From positions 1 to 12,944 of the forward strand of contig DBIU01000041.1 in NCBI GenBank assembly GCA_002304735.1: a stretch of DNA of 12,944 nucleotides. The letters run 5' to 3'. The DNA comes from Ruminococcaceae bacterium UBA794 (GTDB lineage: Bacteria > Bacillota > Clostridia > Oscillospirales > Ruminococcaceae). The notes beneath the pieces were generated by a model. It did not search any database. It was not told the origin of the DNA and worked only from the letters and a program-made list of their open reading frames with translations. The translations under genes and the position numbers were made by a program. Positions 1 through 5,656 of this stretch are shown here, one piece after another (the first letter of the stretch is position 1; every line of letters begins with the position of its first letter).

Positions 1-52
1 TTTCTGAAGAAAAAGGTTCTAAAAACTCCAAAAAGACTTTAATTCCTTGGCA

Positions 53-111
53 AAACTTTAAGTTTAACCGCGAAGCAAAAGGGTGAAGCGTTACGCTGCC
101 GCTTCGCGGTT
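53..111. repeat. Paired inverted repeats downstream of cadA
   Basis: Two hairpins lie side by side beyond the 3' end of the minus-strand ATPase gene. The larger has perfect 11-bp arms, AACCGCGAAGC (66-76) and GCTTCGCGGTT (101-111). Its 24-nt loop contains a small nested palindrome, AGCGTTACGCT (87-97). The smaller is AAACTT-T-AAGTTT (53-65). Neither has a clean U-tract in either direction, so this is not a textbook intrinsic terminator. It may still mark the 3' end of the cadA operon transcript. I see no gene in 1-176. Confidence 0.6.
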
Positions 112-176
112 CACTTTACGAGTTTGGCAATAGTTCACCGGCGCACTATCCGAGCTTTTCAGCAAGCTGCGAAATA

Positions 177-2045
177 TCACAGTTTGCTCGTTCTCATGGC
201 GCGCATCGCGTTGATTATCGCGATAATCGAAACTCCAACGTCCGCGAAAACCGCAGCCCACATATTGCCTATCCCGATTATCGTCAAAATCAATACCGCA
301 GCCTTCACCGCAAGCGCAAAAACGATATTCTCCGTGACAATTCTGTGCGTTTTTCTCGCGATTTTAACGGCAAGCGGAACGCTTTCGATATTATCGTTCA
401 TCAAAACGATATCCGCAGCCTCTATCGCCGCGTCCGAGCCGAGCGCGCCCATTGCAATTCCAACGTCTGCGCGCGCAAGCGACGGAGCGTCGTTCATTCC
501 GTCCCCGACAAAACAAAGCGTGGATTTCGGCGGCTTTGCGGAATAAATCTCCTCAACCGCGCTGACTTTTCCCTCGGGAAGCAGCTCCGCGCGAACCTCG
601 TCAATTCCGAGCGCGTTTGCAACTGCCTCGGCGGCGCTCTTTCTGTCGCCCGTCAGCATAATTTTCCTGTCCGCGCCAAGCTCCGTGAGCTTTTTCAGCG
701 CGGAAGCCGCATTGTCCTTCGGAGTATCGCAAACCACGATATTTCCCGCGTATTTTCCGTTGGCGGCGCAGTAAATAACCGTTCCCGCAGCGCTTGTTTT
801 CTCGGCGGAAACGCCGTTTTTCTCCATAAGCCTTGCGTTTCCGACAAATATTTCTTTGCCCGAAACGACCGCTTTCACGCCAAATCCCGCGATTTCCTCC
901 GCGTTTTCCGCGTCCATCGAAAGCGAGCGCTTTTCAGCCGCGCGAACGATTGACTTTGCAATCGGGTGATTTGAGATTTTCTCCGCGGAAGCGCACAGCG
1001 AAAGCAATTCTTCCTCCGAGATACCCGCAGGGTTGATTTCCGAAACCTCGAAGCTTCCCTTGGTCAGAGTGCCGGTTTTATCGAAAACGAACGTTCTCGC
1101 CTTTGCGAGTTCTTCAAGATAATTCGCGCCCTTAACCATAATTCCGCGCTTTGAAGCGCCGCCTATTCCGCCGAAAAACGACATCGGAACCGAAATTACC
1201 AGTGCGCACGGACAGCTTACGACAAGGAACGTCAGCGCACGGTAAATCCACTCGTTCCAATTCCCGTCGAACAGCGGCGGTAAAACCGCAAGCAAAACCG
1301 CTCCGATAACCACAATCGGCGTGTAAATCTTTGCGAAACGCGTGATGAAATTCTCGGTTTTCGCCTTGTTCTCCGTTGAGTTTTCGACAAGCTCGAGAAT
1401 TTTCGCCGCGGTTGAGTCGCTGTAAACGCTTGTTGTGCGGATTTTCAGAAGTCCGTTTGTGTTCACGCTTCCGCTGAGAACCTCGTCCCCCTCGGAAACA
1501 TCTCGCAGAGCGCTTTCACCGGTCAGAGCCGCGGTGTTCAGCCCGCTTGAACCGAAAATAACCACGCCGTCAAGCGGAACCTTTTCGCCGGGCTTGATAA
1601 CAACGGTTTCACCGACGGCGACTTCATCGGGAAGCACCTCCGAAACCTCGCCGCCGCGCTCGACATTCGCGTAATCGGGGCTTAAGTCAATCATATCCGA
1701 GATTGATTTTCTCGATTTTCCGACGGCAATCGACTGGAAAAGCTCGCCGACCTGATACAGCAGCATAACCGCCGTACCCTCGGCATAATCGCCCGTTATC
1801 ATCGCGCCGACGGACGCTATCGTCATAAGGAAATTCTCATCGAAAACCTGACCGTGGGCGATATTGCGGATTGCTTTCCACAAAACATCCCAGCCTGCCG
1901 TAAAATAAGCCGCGAGGAACACTCCGAGCCTCAAAAACCAAAGAAACGTAAAATTATCAGCGTTCTTCGGCACAAATAATCCGCCCGCGAAAATAACGCC
2001 CGCAATGATAATCCTCAAAAGCGTTTTCTTCTGTTTTTTGCTCAT
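177..2045 (-). CDS. cadA: P1B-type Zn2+/Cd2+/Pb2+-exporting ATPase without N-terminal metal-binding domain
   Basis: A 622-residue inner-membrane pump that exports soft divalent metals at the cost of ATP. All signature elements are visible: the actuator TGES (175-178), the membrane metal motif SCPCAL (CPC at 278-280), the phosphorylation site DKTGT (Asp322), the HP dipeptide (360-361) that marks the P1B class, and the hinge GDGMNDAP (514-521). Lys581 and the ADVGVS segment (Asp602) in the last two helices match the Lys/Asp pair of ZntA/CadA, so Zn/Cd/Pb is more likely than copper. The protein begins almost directly with a membrane helix (about 11-25). The usual N-terminal CxxC domain is missing and is encoded by the preceding gene, 21 nt upstream. 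An AAGGTGAG ribosome binding site precedes the ATG. It is the last gene of the cadC-HMA-cadA operon. Family is sure; metal choice is inferred from the motifs. Confidence 0.95.
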   Translation of the reverse strand: MSKKQKKTLLRIIIAGVIFAGGLFVPKNADNFTFLWFLRLGVFLAAYFTAGWDVLWKAIRNIAHGQVFDENFLMTIASVGAMITGDYAEGTAVMLLYQVGELFQSIAVGKSRKSISDMIDLSPDYANVERGGEVSEVLPDEVAVGETVVIKPGEKVPLDGVVIFGSSGLNTAALTGESALRDVSEGDEVLSGSVNTNGLLKIRTTSVYSDSTAAKILELVENSTENKAKTENFITRFAKIYTPIVVIGAVLLAVLPPLFDGNWNEWIYRALTFLVVSCPCALVISVPMSFFGGIGGASKRGIMVKGANYLEELAKARTFVFDKTGTLTKGSFEVSEINPAGISEEELLSLCASAEKISNHPIAKSIVRAAEKRSLSMDAENAEEIAGFGVKAVVSGKEIFVGNARLMEKNGVSAEKTSAAGTVIYCAANGKYAGNIVVCDTPKDNAASALKKLTELGADRKIMLTGDRKSAAEAVANALGIDEVRAELLPEGKVSAVEEIYSAKPPKSTLCFVGDGMNDAPSLARADVGIAMGALGSDAAIEAADIVLMNDNIESVPLAVKIARKTHRIVTENIVFALAVKAAVLILTIIGIGNMWAAVFADVGVSIIAIINAMRAMRTSKL

Positions 2046-2066
2046 AAGCTCACCTTATTTCGTTAC

Positions 2067-2288
2067 TTATTTAATAACAATCTCACAGTCGGGCTCAACC
2101 TTCTTGCAGGTTTTCACGACAATCTTCAGAATATCGTCAAAGCGCTCGTCGTCCGCTTCGAGAGTGAGCTTCTGCGTCATAAAGCTGACGGACGCGCTCT
2201 TAACTCCGTCGATTTTCTTGATTGCGTCTTCCATTTTCGCCGCGCAGTTCGCGCAGTCGAGGTCAACAAGCTTGAATACTTTTTTCAT
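2067..2288 (-). CDS. Free-standing heavy-metal-associated (HMA) domain protein, probable partner of CadA
   Basis: A 73-residue cytoplasmic protein with the ferredoxin-like HMA pattern. The metal site is DCANC (Cys12 and Cys15) in the first loop, and the helix/strand order that follows (KMEDAIKKIDGVKSASV) is typical. Such domains bind one soft metal ion and either hand it to, or regulate, a P1B ATPase. It sits between the repressor and the ATPase with 21-nt gaps on both sides and its own GGGAGG ribosome binding site. Because the ATPase lacks this domain, the likely reading is that the N-terminal domain of CadA is a separate polypeptide here. The Asp before the first Cys, in place of the Thr/Ser common in copper chaperones, fits Zn/Cd binding. 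A copper chaperone role is less likely given the ATPase motifs and the repressor. Confidence 0.9.
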   Translation of the reverse strand: MKKVFKLVDLDCANCAAKMEDAIKKIDGVKSASVSFMTQKLTLEADDERFDDILKIVVKTCKKVEPDCEIVIK

Positions 2289-2309
2289 AACAGCCTCCCG
2301 TATAATAAG

Positions 2310-2669
2310 TCAATCTTCGTTTATATGTTCAATGCCCTGGCTAAGCATCGTTCCAACGTGGTCGTCCGCAAGCGAGTAAAAAATCGTTTTTCCGTCGCGG
2401 CGGAAGCTTACGAGTCTTGCGTTTTTGAGGATTCTGAGCTGGTGGGAAACCGCCGAGCTTGTCATTCCGACAGCCGCTCCGATATCGCAGACGCAAAGCT
2501 CTCCGCAGGAAAGCGCCGTTAGGATTTTAATGCGCGTAGAGTCGCCGAACACCTTGAAAAGCTCGGATAAATCAATCAGCGTATCCTCGTCGGGCATATT
2601 TTCCCGAATTTTTTCGATGCTTTCGGGGTGAGCGTGCATAAACTCACATTCCGGAATTTCTTTTTCCAT
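2310..2669 (-). CDS. cadC: ArsR/SmtB-family metal-sensing repressor, CadC-like
   Basis: A 119-residue winged-helix repressor expected to leave DNA when it binds Zn, Cd or Pb. The helix-turn-helix includes SSAVSHQLRIL (71-81), and the wing is RRDGKTIFYSL (90-100). Both classical metal sites appear present. ELCVCD (Cys59, Cys61) together with the N-terminal Cys8 gives a CadC-type thiolate site. In the last helix Asp102, His104, His115 and Glu118 align with the zinc site Asp84/His86/His97/His100 of CzrA/SmtB, with Glu replacing the final His. Extra His12 and His14 lie near Cys8. It is first in the operon. A palindromic operator covers the transcription start, so autoregulation is likely. Family is sure; the exact metal is inferred. 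Confidence 0.94.
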   Translation of the reverse strand: MEKEIPECEFMHAHPESIEKIRENMPDEDTLIDLSELFKVFGDSTRIKILTALSCGELCVCDIGAAVGMTSSAVSHQLRILKNARLVSFRRDGKTIFYSLADDHVGTMLSQGIEHINED

Positions 2670-2691
2670 TTTATCACTCCTCTCAGCGGAA

Positions 2692-2713
2692 CAGTTGAAC
2701 GTGTGTTCAATTG
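2692..2713. promoter_or_regulatory. Palindromic operator for the CadC-like repressor
   Basis: Inverted repeat TTGAAC-GTGT-GTTCAA (2695-2710). It extends to 9-bp arms with one mismatch (CAGTTGAAC / GTTCAATTG). It resembles the TGAA-N-TTCA operators of SmtB/CzrA/CadC proteins. It lies immediately downstream of the minus-strand -10 box, where bound repressor would block initiation. Confidence 0.8.
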
Positions 2714-2722
2714 ATTAAGCTT

Positions 2723-2751
2723 ATTATAATACTACAAGAGCGAATTGTCAA
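2723..2751 (-). promoter_or_regulatory. Sigma-A promoter of the cadC operon
   Basis: On the minus strand TTGACA (2751-2746), a 17-nt spacer and TATAAT (2728-2723): an exact consensus match. The predicted start near 2716 falls beside the operator at 2692-2713. A second perfect inverted repeat, CGAATTG-TCAAG-CAATTCG (2741-2759), overlaps the -35 box. Confidence 0.88.
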
Positions 2752-2940
2752 GCAATTCGTTCGCCAAATAATCAAAATAAATCGCTTTTTCAAGATATTT
2801 TTTGATATTTCTTACTTTTTCACCGTTTTTTGATTGAACATAATAAACTGAAATGAAATATGAGAAACAGAGAAAATCAAAGAGAAATCGAGAGAAATGC
2901 AAAGAAAAAGGGATATATTTTGAATTTGCGGCAAAAAGGG
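2752..2940. other. AT-rich, purine-rich intergenic spacer between the cad and rplM promoters
   Basis: The gap between cadC and rplM is 370 nt; the two promoters at its ends are listed separately. This middle part has no plausible gene. About 2858-2930 is a nearly all-purine plus-strand tract with loose GAGAAA/AAAGAAA repeats of about 10-11 nt. It may act as an upstream (UP-like) element for the ribosomal protein promoter; that role is a guess. Confidence 0.5.
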
Positions 2941-2941
2941 C

Positions 2942-2970
2942 TTGACAAATGAGCGTAAAATATGTATAAT
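2942..2970 (+). promoter_or_regulatory. Sigma-A promoter of rplM-rpsI
   Basis: TTGACA (2942-2947), 17-nt spacer, TATAAT (2965-2970): exact consensus. Predicted start about 2977, giving a leader of about 63 nt before rplM. Confidence 0.9.
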
Positions 2971-2976
2971 AATTTT

Positions 2977-3031
2977 TGTTGATTGAAAAAATGCAGAGAT
3001 ATGGTTCTCATCGACTGAATTTAACAGGAGG
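2977..3031 (+). promoter_or_regulatory. Candidate structured leader of rplM (L13 leader)
   Basis: The short leader can form GAGA (2996-2999) / TCTC (3006-3009) around a 6-nt loop, flanked by CAG (2994-2996) and CTG (3015-3017), just before the AGGAGG ribosome binding site (3026-3031). Low-GC Gram-positives often carry an autoregulatory L13 leader at this place. I could not match this one to that family base by base. Confidence 0.3.
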
Positions 3032-3039
3032 ATAAATCA

Positions 3040-3468
3040 ATGTCAACTTATATGCCTAACGCACAGACAGTTGAGCGCGCATGGTACGTTCTGGACGCTG
3101 CTGAAAAGCCGCTCGGACGCGTTGCCGCAACTGCCGCTCACCTGCTCAGAGGAAAGCACAAGCCTACGTTCGCGCCTCACTGCGACTGCGGCGACCACGT
3201 TATCATCGTAAACTGCGCAAAAGCTGTTCTTACGGGAAAGAAGCTTGAGAAGAAGTTTTACAGATGGCACACCGGCTGGATTGGACACCTTAAGGAAGTA
3301 AACTACGCAACGCTTATGAAGGACAATCCCGAGAAGGCAATGACGCTTGCCGTAAACGGAATGCTGCCCAACAACACGCTCGGAAGAAAGGCGCTCACAC
3401 GTCTTCGCTGCTATGCGGGCGCGGAGCACAATAACGCGGCTCAGAAGCCGGTTGATTACAAGTTTTAA
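3040..3468 (+). CDS. rplM: 50S ribosomal protein L13
   Basis: A 142-residue large-subunit protein of the usual length, an early-assembling component that binds 23S rRNA. Recognisable family segments are the N-terminal ARxWYVLDAAEKPLGR-type stretch (here ERAWYVLDAAEKPLGR), the central GKHKPTFAPHCDCGDHV with VNCAKAVLTGKK, and the C-terminal GMLPNNTLGRKALTRLRCYAG ending in PVDYKF. The ATG at 3040 is preceded by AGGAGG with 8-nt spacing. It is followed after 12 nt by rpsI in the almost universal L13-S9 pair, driven by the consensus promoter at 2942-2970. Confidence 0.98.
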   Translation: MSTYMPNAQTVERAWYVLDAAEKPLGRVAATAAHLLRGKHKPTFAPHCDCGDHVIIVNCAKAVLTGKKLEKKFYRWHTGWIGHLKEVNYATLMKDNPEKAMTLAVNGMLPNNTLGRKALTRLRCYAGAEHNNAAQKPVDYKF

Positions 3469-3480
3469 GGAGGGCTTTTT

Positions 3481-3879
3481 ATGTACGAATCAAAACCTTA
3501 CTACTACGGAACAGGCAGAAGAAAGCACTCCGTTGCACGCGTAAGAGTGTATCCCGGAAGCGGTTCCATTACCATTAACGGCAGAGATATCGATGATTAT
3601 TTCGGACTTGACACGCTGAAGCTGATTGTACGTCAGCCTCTTGCGCTCACGGATACTCTCGAGAAGTTTGATATTATCTGCACCGTTGCAGGCGGCGGCG
3701 TAACCGGACAGGCAGGCGCAATCCGCCACGGTCTTTCCAGAGCGCTTCTTCAGTACAGCGACGAGCTTCGCCCCGTACTCAAGAAGGCAGGCTTCCTCAC
3801 TCGCGACCCGAGAATGAAGGAAAGAAAGAAGTGCGGTCTCAAGGCGGCAAGACGCGCTCCGCAGTTCTCCAAGCGTTAA
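3481..3879 (+). CDS. rpsI: 30S ribosomal protein S9
   Basis: A 132-residue small-subunit protein. The N-terminus YYGTGRRKHSVARVR, the central GGGVTGQAGAIRHGLSRAL (about 78-96) and the terminal basic tail ending SKR are diagnostic. In bacterial S9 this tail reaches towards P-site tRNA. The start ATG has AGGAGGG upstream, and the gap to rplM is 12 nt, so the two are translated from one message. The operon ends at the hairpin terminator at 3957-3985. Confidence 0.98.
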   Translation: MYESKPYYYGTGRRKHSVARVRVYPGSGSITINGRDIDDYFGLDTLKLIVRQPLALTDTLEKFDIICTVAGGGVTGQAGAIRHGLSRALLQYSDELRPVLKKAGFLTRDPRMKERKKCGLKAARRAPQFSKR

Positions 3880-3956
3880 TCAAAGCCCATACAAACGGCT
3901 TTACAAAGCGGTTTGGAGCTGTCGAATTATCGGCTTGAAAGTATTAAAAACAAATT

Positions 3957-3985
3957 ATCCTCTCCGAATTTCGGGGAGGATTTTT
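3957..3985 (+). terminator. Intrinsic terminator of rplM-rpsI
   Basis: Stem ATCCTCTCCGA (3957-3967), loop ATT, stem TCGGGGAGGAT (3971-3981), giving 11 pairs including one wobble, followed by TTTTT. Read on the minus strand the same stem is followed by AATTTGTTTTT, so it may also stop yitT-dut transcripts. Confidence 0.88.
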
Positions 3986-4071
3986 GTGCTTTTCGATTTC
4001 ACGGCGAGAAACAGCGAAAGAACTGTTCCGCCGTTTTTGCCGCCAGCGGCGCTTTTCTTTTGCGAAGTGTG

Positions 4072-4100
4072 TTGACTTTACAAAATATTTGTGCTATAAT
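4072..4100 (+). promoter_or_regulatory. Strong orphan promoter facing the 3' end of dut
   Basis: TTGACT (4072-4077), 17-nt spacer, and an extended -10, TGC-TATAAT (4092-4100, TATAAT at 4095-4100). This is one base from consensus. No plus-strand gene follows: transcription from about 4107 would run antisense into dut. The rest of 3986-4149 has no convincing gene. Confidence 0.7.
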
Positions 4101-4149
4101 ATATCGAGAAATATTAAAGGCGGCGGTATTCGCGCTAATTCACGGTTAA

Positions 4150-4638
4150 TCAGCCTGTCGAGCCGAAGCCGCCGTTGCGTATTTCGCTTGCGCTGTCGTC
4201 CTCGGTTATTCCGTACTCGGTAAAAATACCCTGTATAAAGCCCGTTCCCGCGGGAATATGCAGGGTTTTGCCTTCGCGGGAATCGTTTGTGATTTTCGCG
4301 AATATATGCCCCTCGTTGTCGGAGAAATAATAGTCGCTGTCGATTATCCCGACGGTGTTGTCGAGCTGAAGGCGAAACTTAAACCCAAGCCCGCTTCTCG
4401 GATACAGCGAAAGCACCCAGCCCTCGTCTATCCGCACGCGTATTCCCGTGGGAATTTTCGCGGTTTCGCCCGCATTAAGGTCGATATCGTACGGCGCGAA
4501 GAAGTCATACCCCGCGGAGCCTTTTGTAGCGCGCTTCGGAAGCGCAATTTTTTCGTAAATTTCCTTGGCGTCGGCGCGCTTGCAGCCCTCGAGAAACTGC
4601 GCTTCGCTCACCTTTTCAAATTTGGCAATTTTTTTCAT
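4150..4638 (-). CDS. dut: dUTP diphosphatase (dUTPase)
   Basis: A 162-residue trimeric-type dUTPase that hydrolyses dUTP to dUMP and pyrophosphate, keeping uracil out of DNA and feeding thymidylate synthesis. The five family motifs are in order: KGSAGYDFFAP (39-49), YPRSGLG (79-85), LDNTVGIIDSDYY (92-104, with the catalytic Asp100 and Tyr103), GTGFIQ (131-136) and RNGGFGSTG (154-162). The protein ends directly after motif V. Motif III is followed by YFSDNEG in place of the common RGE run. A roughly 30-residue N-terminal extension (KIAKFEKVSEAQF) precedes motif I. The AAAGGAG ribosome binding site begins at the yitT stop codon, 12 nt upstream, so the two genes share a transcript. Confidence 0.95.
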   Translation of the reverse strand: MKKIAKFEKVSEAQFLEGCKRADAKEIYEKIALPKRATKGSAGYDFFAPYDIDLNAGETAKIPTGIRVRIDEGWVLSLYPRSGLGFKFRLQLDNTVGIIDSDYYFSDNEGHIFAKITNDSREGKTLHIPAGTGFIQGIFTEYGITEDDSASEIRNGGFGSTG

Positions 4639-4650
4639 ATTCCGCTCCTT

Positions 4651-5523
4651 TCAATTGTTTTTCTTGAATACGTCGGCGACGTCGGTTATCGTTATGTAAG
4701 CCGCGGGGTCAATCCCGTGGACGATGCTCTTGACTTTTCCGAGCTGAAAGCGGTTTGTGACGAAATAAACGATGGCTTTCTCCTGCTTTAGATAACCGCC
4801 CACGCAGTCCATTTTCGTCGTACCCGTGCCAAATTCCTCGGAAAGCTTGTCGCTGATTTCATCGGGCATTGTCGTGATAATCATTGCGGATTTTGCGCGG
4901 TCGATACCTTCAATAATAAAGTCGATGGTTTTGAGTCCCGCGAAATAAGTGACGATTGAATAAAGCGGCAAAATCCACGTTTGAAGTACTATTCCGCAGA
5001 TAATATACAGGATTACGTTGTAAATCATAACGAAAGTGCCGACGGTTATTCCGAGCCTTTTCGCGAAGATTACAGCCATAACTTCAATTCCGTCCATAGC
5101 GCCGCCCGCGCGTATCGCAAGACCGCTTCCGACGCCGGAAATCACGCCGCCGAAAAGCGCGCAGAGAAGCAAATCCTGACCCGCAAGCGGCGAAGCGAAC
5201 GAAACGTCAATGGGAAGCACGTCGGTGATAAGCCAAGCCGCCAAGGAATAAACCGCGACTGTATAAATCGCGTAAATCGTGAACACGGGGCCCTGCCGCT
5301 TCAAGCCGAACGCGAAAAGCGGGATATTAAGCGCGAGAAGCGCAATCGAAAGCGTGATAAAATCGGGGGTTATTCGGTCGATGAGCATTGAAGTTCCCGA
5401 AATGCCGCTGTCATAAAGATTTACGGGCGAGAGAAAAACCGTAATGCCGAAAGCGTTTACAATACCCGCAATCGTCAGCAGCAAAAAGTTTTTAATTCTG
5501 AGAGAGGACAGGACTTTTTTCAT
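4651..5523 (-). CDS. yitT: YitT-family membrane protein with C-terminal DUF2179 domain
   Basis: A 290-residue integral membrane protein of unknown transport or sensing function. The N-terminal half has about five or six hydrophobic segments, with the family's glycine-rich stretch GGVISGVGSGLAIRAGG (about 126-142) followed by MDGIEVMA. The last 80 residues (SAMIITTMPDEIS to the end) form the soluble DUF2179 domain. I chose the ATG at 5523 (MKKVLSSLRIKN) over an upstream in-frame ATG at 5676. It has an AAGGAG site about 6 nt away and lies just after the promoter at 5561-5589, whereas the longer version would begin upstream of that promoter. It is cotranscribed with dut. Confidence 0.92.
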   Translation of the reverse strand: MKKVLSSLRIKNFLLLTIAGIVNAFGITVFLSPVNLYDSGISGTSMLIDRITPDFITLSIALLALNIPLFAFGLKRQGPVFTIYAIYTVAVYSLAAWLITDVLPIDVSFASPLAGQDLLLCALFGGVISGVGSGLAIRAGGAMDGIEVMAVIFAKRLGITVGTFVMIYNVILYIICGIVLQTWILPLYSIVTYFAGLKTIDFIIEGIDRAKSAMIITTMPDEISDKLSEEFGTGTTKMDCVGGYLKQEKAIVYFVTNRFQLGKVKSIVHGIDPAAYITITDVADVFKKNN

Positions 5524-5540
5524 ATATACTCCTTCTTTCT

Positions 5541-5568
5541 TTGATTTGGCTACACAATTTATTATAAC
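5541..5568 (+). promoter_or_regulatory. Probable promoter of the MATE gene
   Basis: TTGATT (5541-5546), 16-nt spacer, TATAAC (5563-5568). The -10 overlaps the yitT -10 on the other strand. Predicted start about 5575, upstream of the leader hairpin at 5593-5633. Weaker than the neighbouring consensus promoters. Confidence 0.5.
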
Positions 5569-5589
5569 ACGGCAGAAAAAATATGTCAA
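5561..5589 (-). promoter_or_regulatory. Sigma-A promoter of yitT-dut
   Basis: Minus strand TTGACA (5589-5584), 17-nt spacer ending in TGT, and TATAAT (5566-5561): exact consensus with an extended -10. It overlaps the likely divergent promoter of the MATE gene. Confidence 0.9.
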
Positions 5590-5592
5590 GGG

Positions 5593-5633
5593 CGCTTCTA
5601 AAAACCGGGACGCAAAGGAGGTTTTTAGAGGCG
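5593..5633 (+). promoter_or_regulatory. Leader hairpin of the MATE gene with c-di-GMP-I-like loop
   Basis: Arms CGCTTCTAAAAACC (5593-5606) and GGTTTTTAGAGGCG (5620-5633) pair along all 14 positions in RNA, with one U-G wobble. The 13-nt loop begins GGGACGCAAAG, the best-known conserved string of the c-di-GMP-I (GEMM) riboswitch. AAAGGAGG (5614-5621) spans loop and stem but has no start codon at usable distance. There is no U-tract, so it is not a terminator. The remaining GEMM helices are not apparent, so the riboswitch identity is unproven. Confidence 0.4.
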
Positions 5634-5656
5634 GTCTCAAGGTAAAGGTGAAAAAA

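Noticed and set aside
345..953. 202-codon plus-strand open frame
   Set aside because: It lies wholly opposite the ATPase gene, is Arg/Ser-rich low-plausibility sequence, and has no ribosome binding site; a shadow of the codon bias.
2858..2930. GAGAAA-like repeats as a CRISPR or regulatory array
   Set aside because: The units are only about 6 nt alike, irregularly spaced and within a simple purine tract.
4039..4052. GCCG-CCAG-CGGC hairpin followed by CTTTTCTTTT as a second terminator
   Set aside because: The stem is only about 4-5 bp and the T-run is broken; insufficient to call.
3913..4149. 78-codon plus-strand frame after rpsI
   Set aside because: It contains the rpsI terminator and the orphan promoter, has no ribosome binding site, and its protein resembles nothing.
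4258..4791. 177-codon plus-strand frame across the dut/yitT junction, downstream of the orphan promoter
   Set aside because: It starts about 150 nt after the promoter without a good ribosome binding site and mirrors conserved dut codons. It was considered as the missing target of the promoter but looks non-coding.
5444..5656. 71-codon N-terminal extension of the MATE protein
   Set aside because: It would span the promoter and leader hairpin and is unlike MATE N-termini; the ATG at 5657 fits the family.
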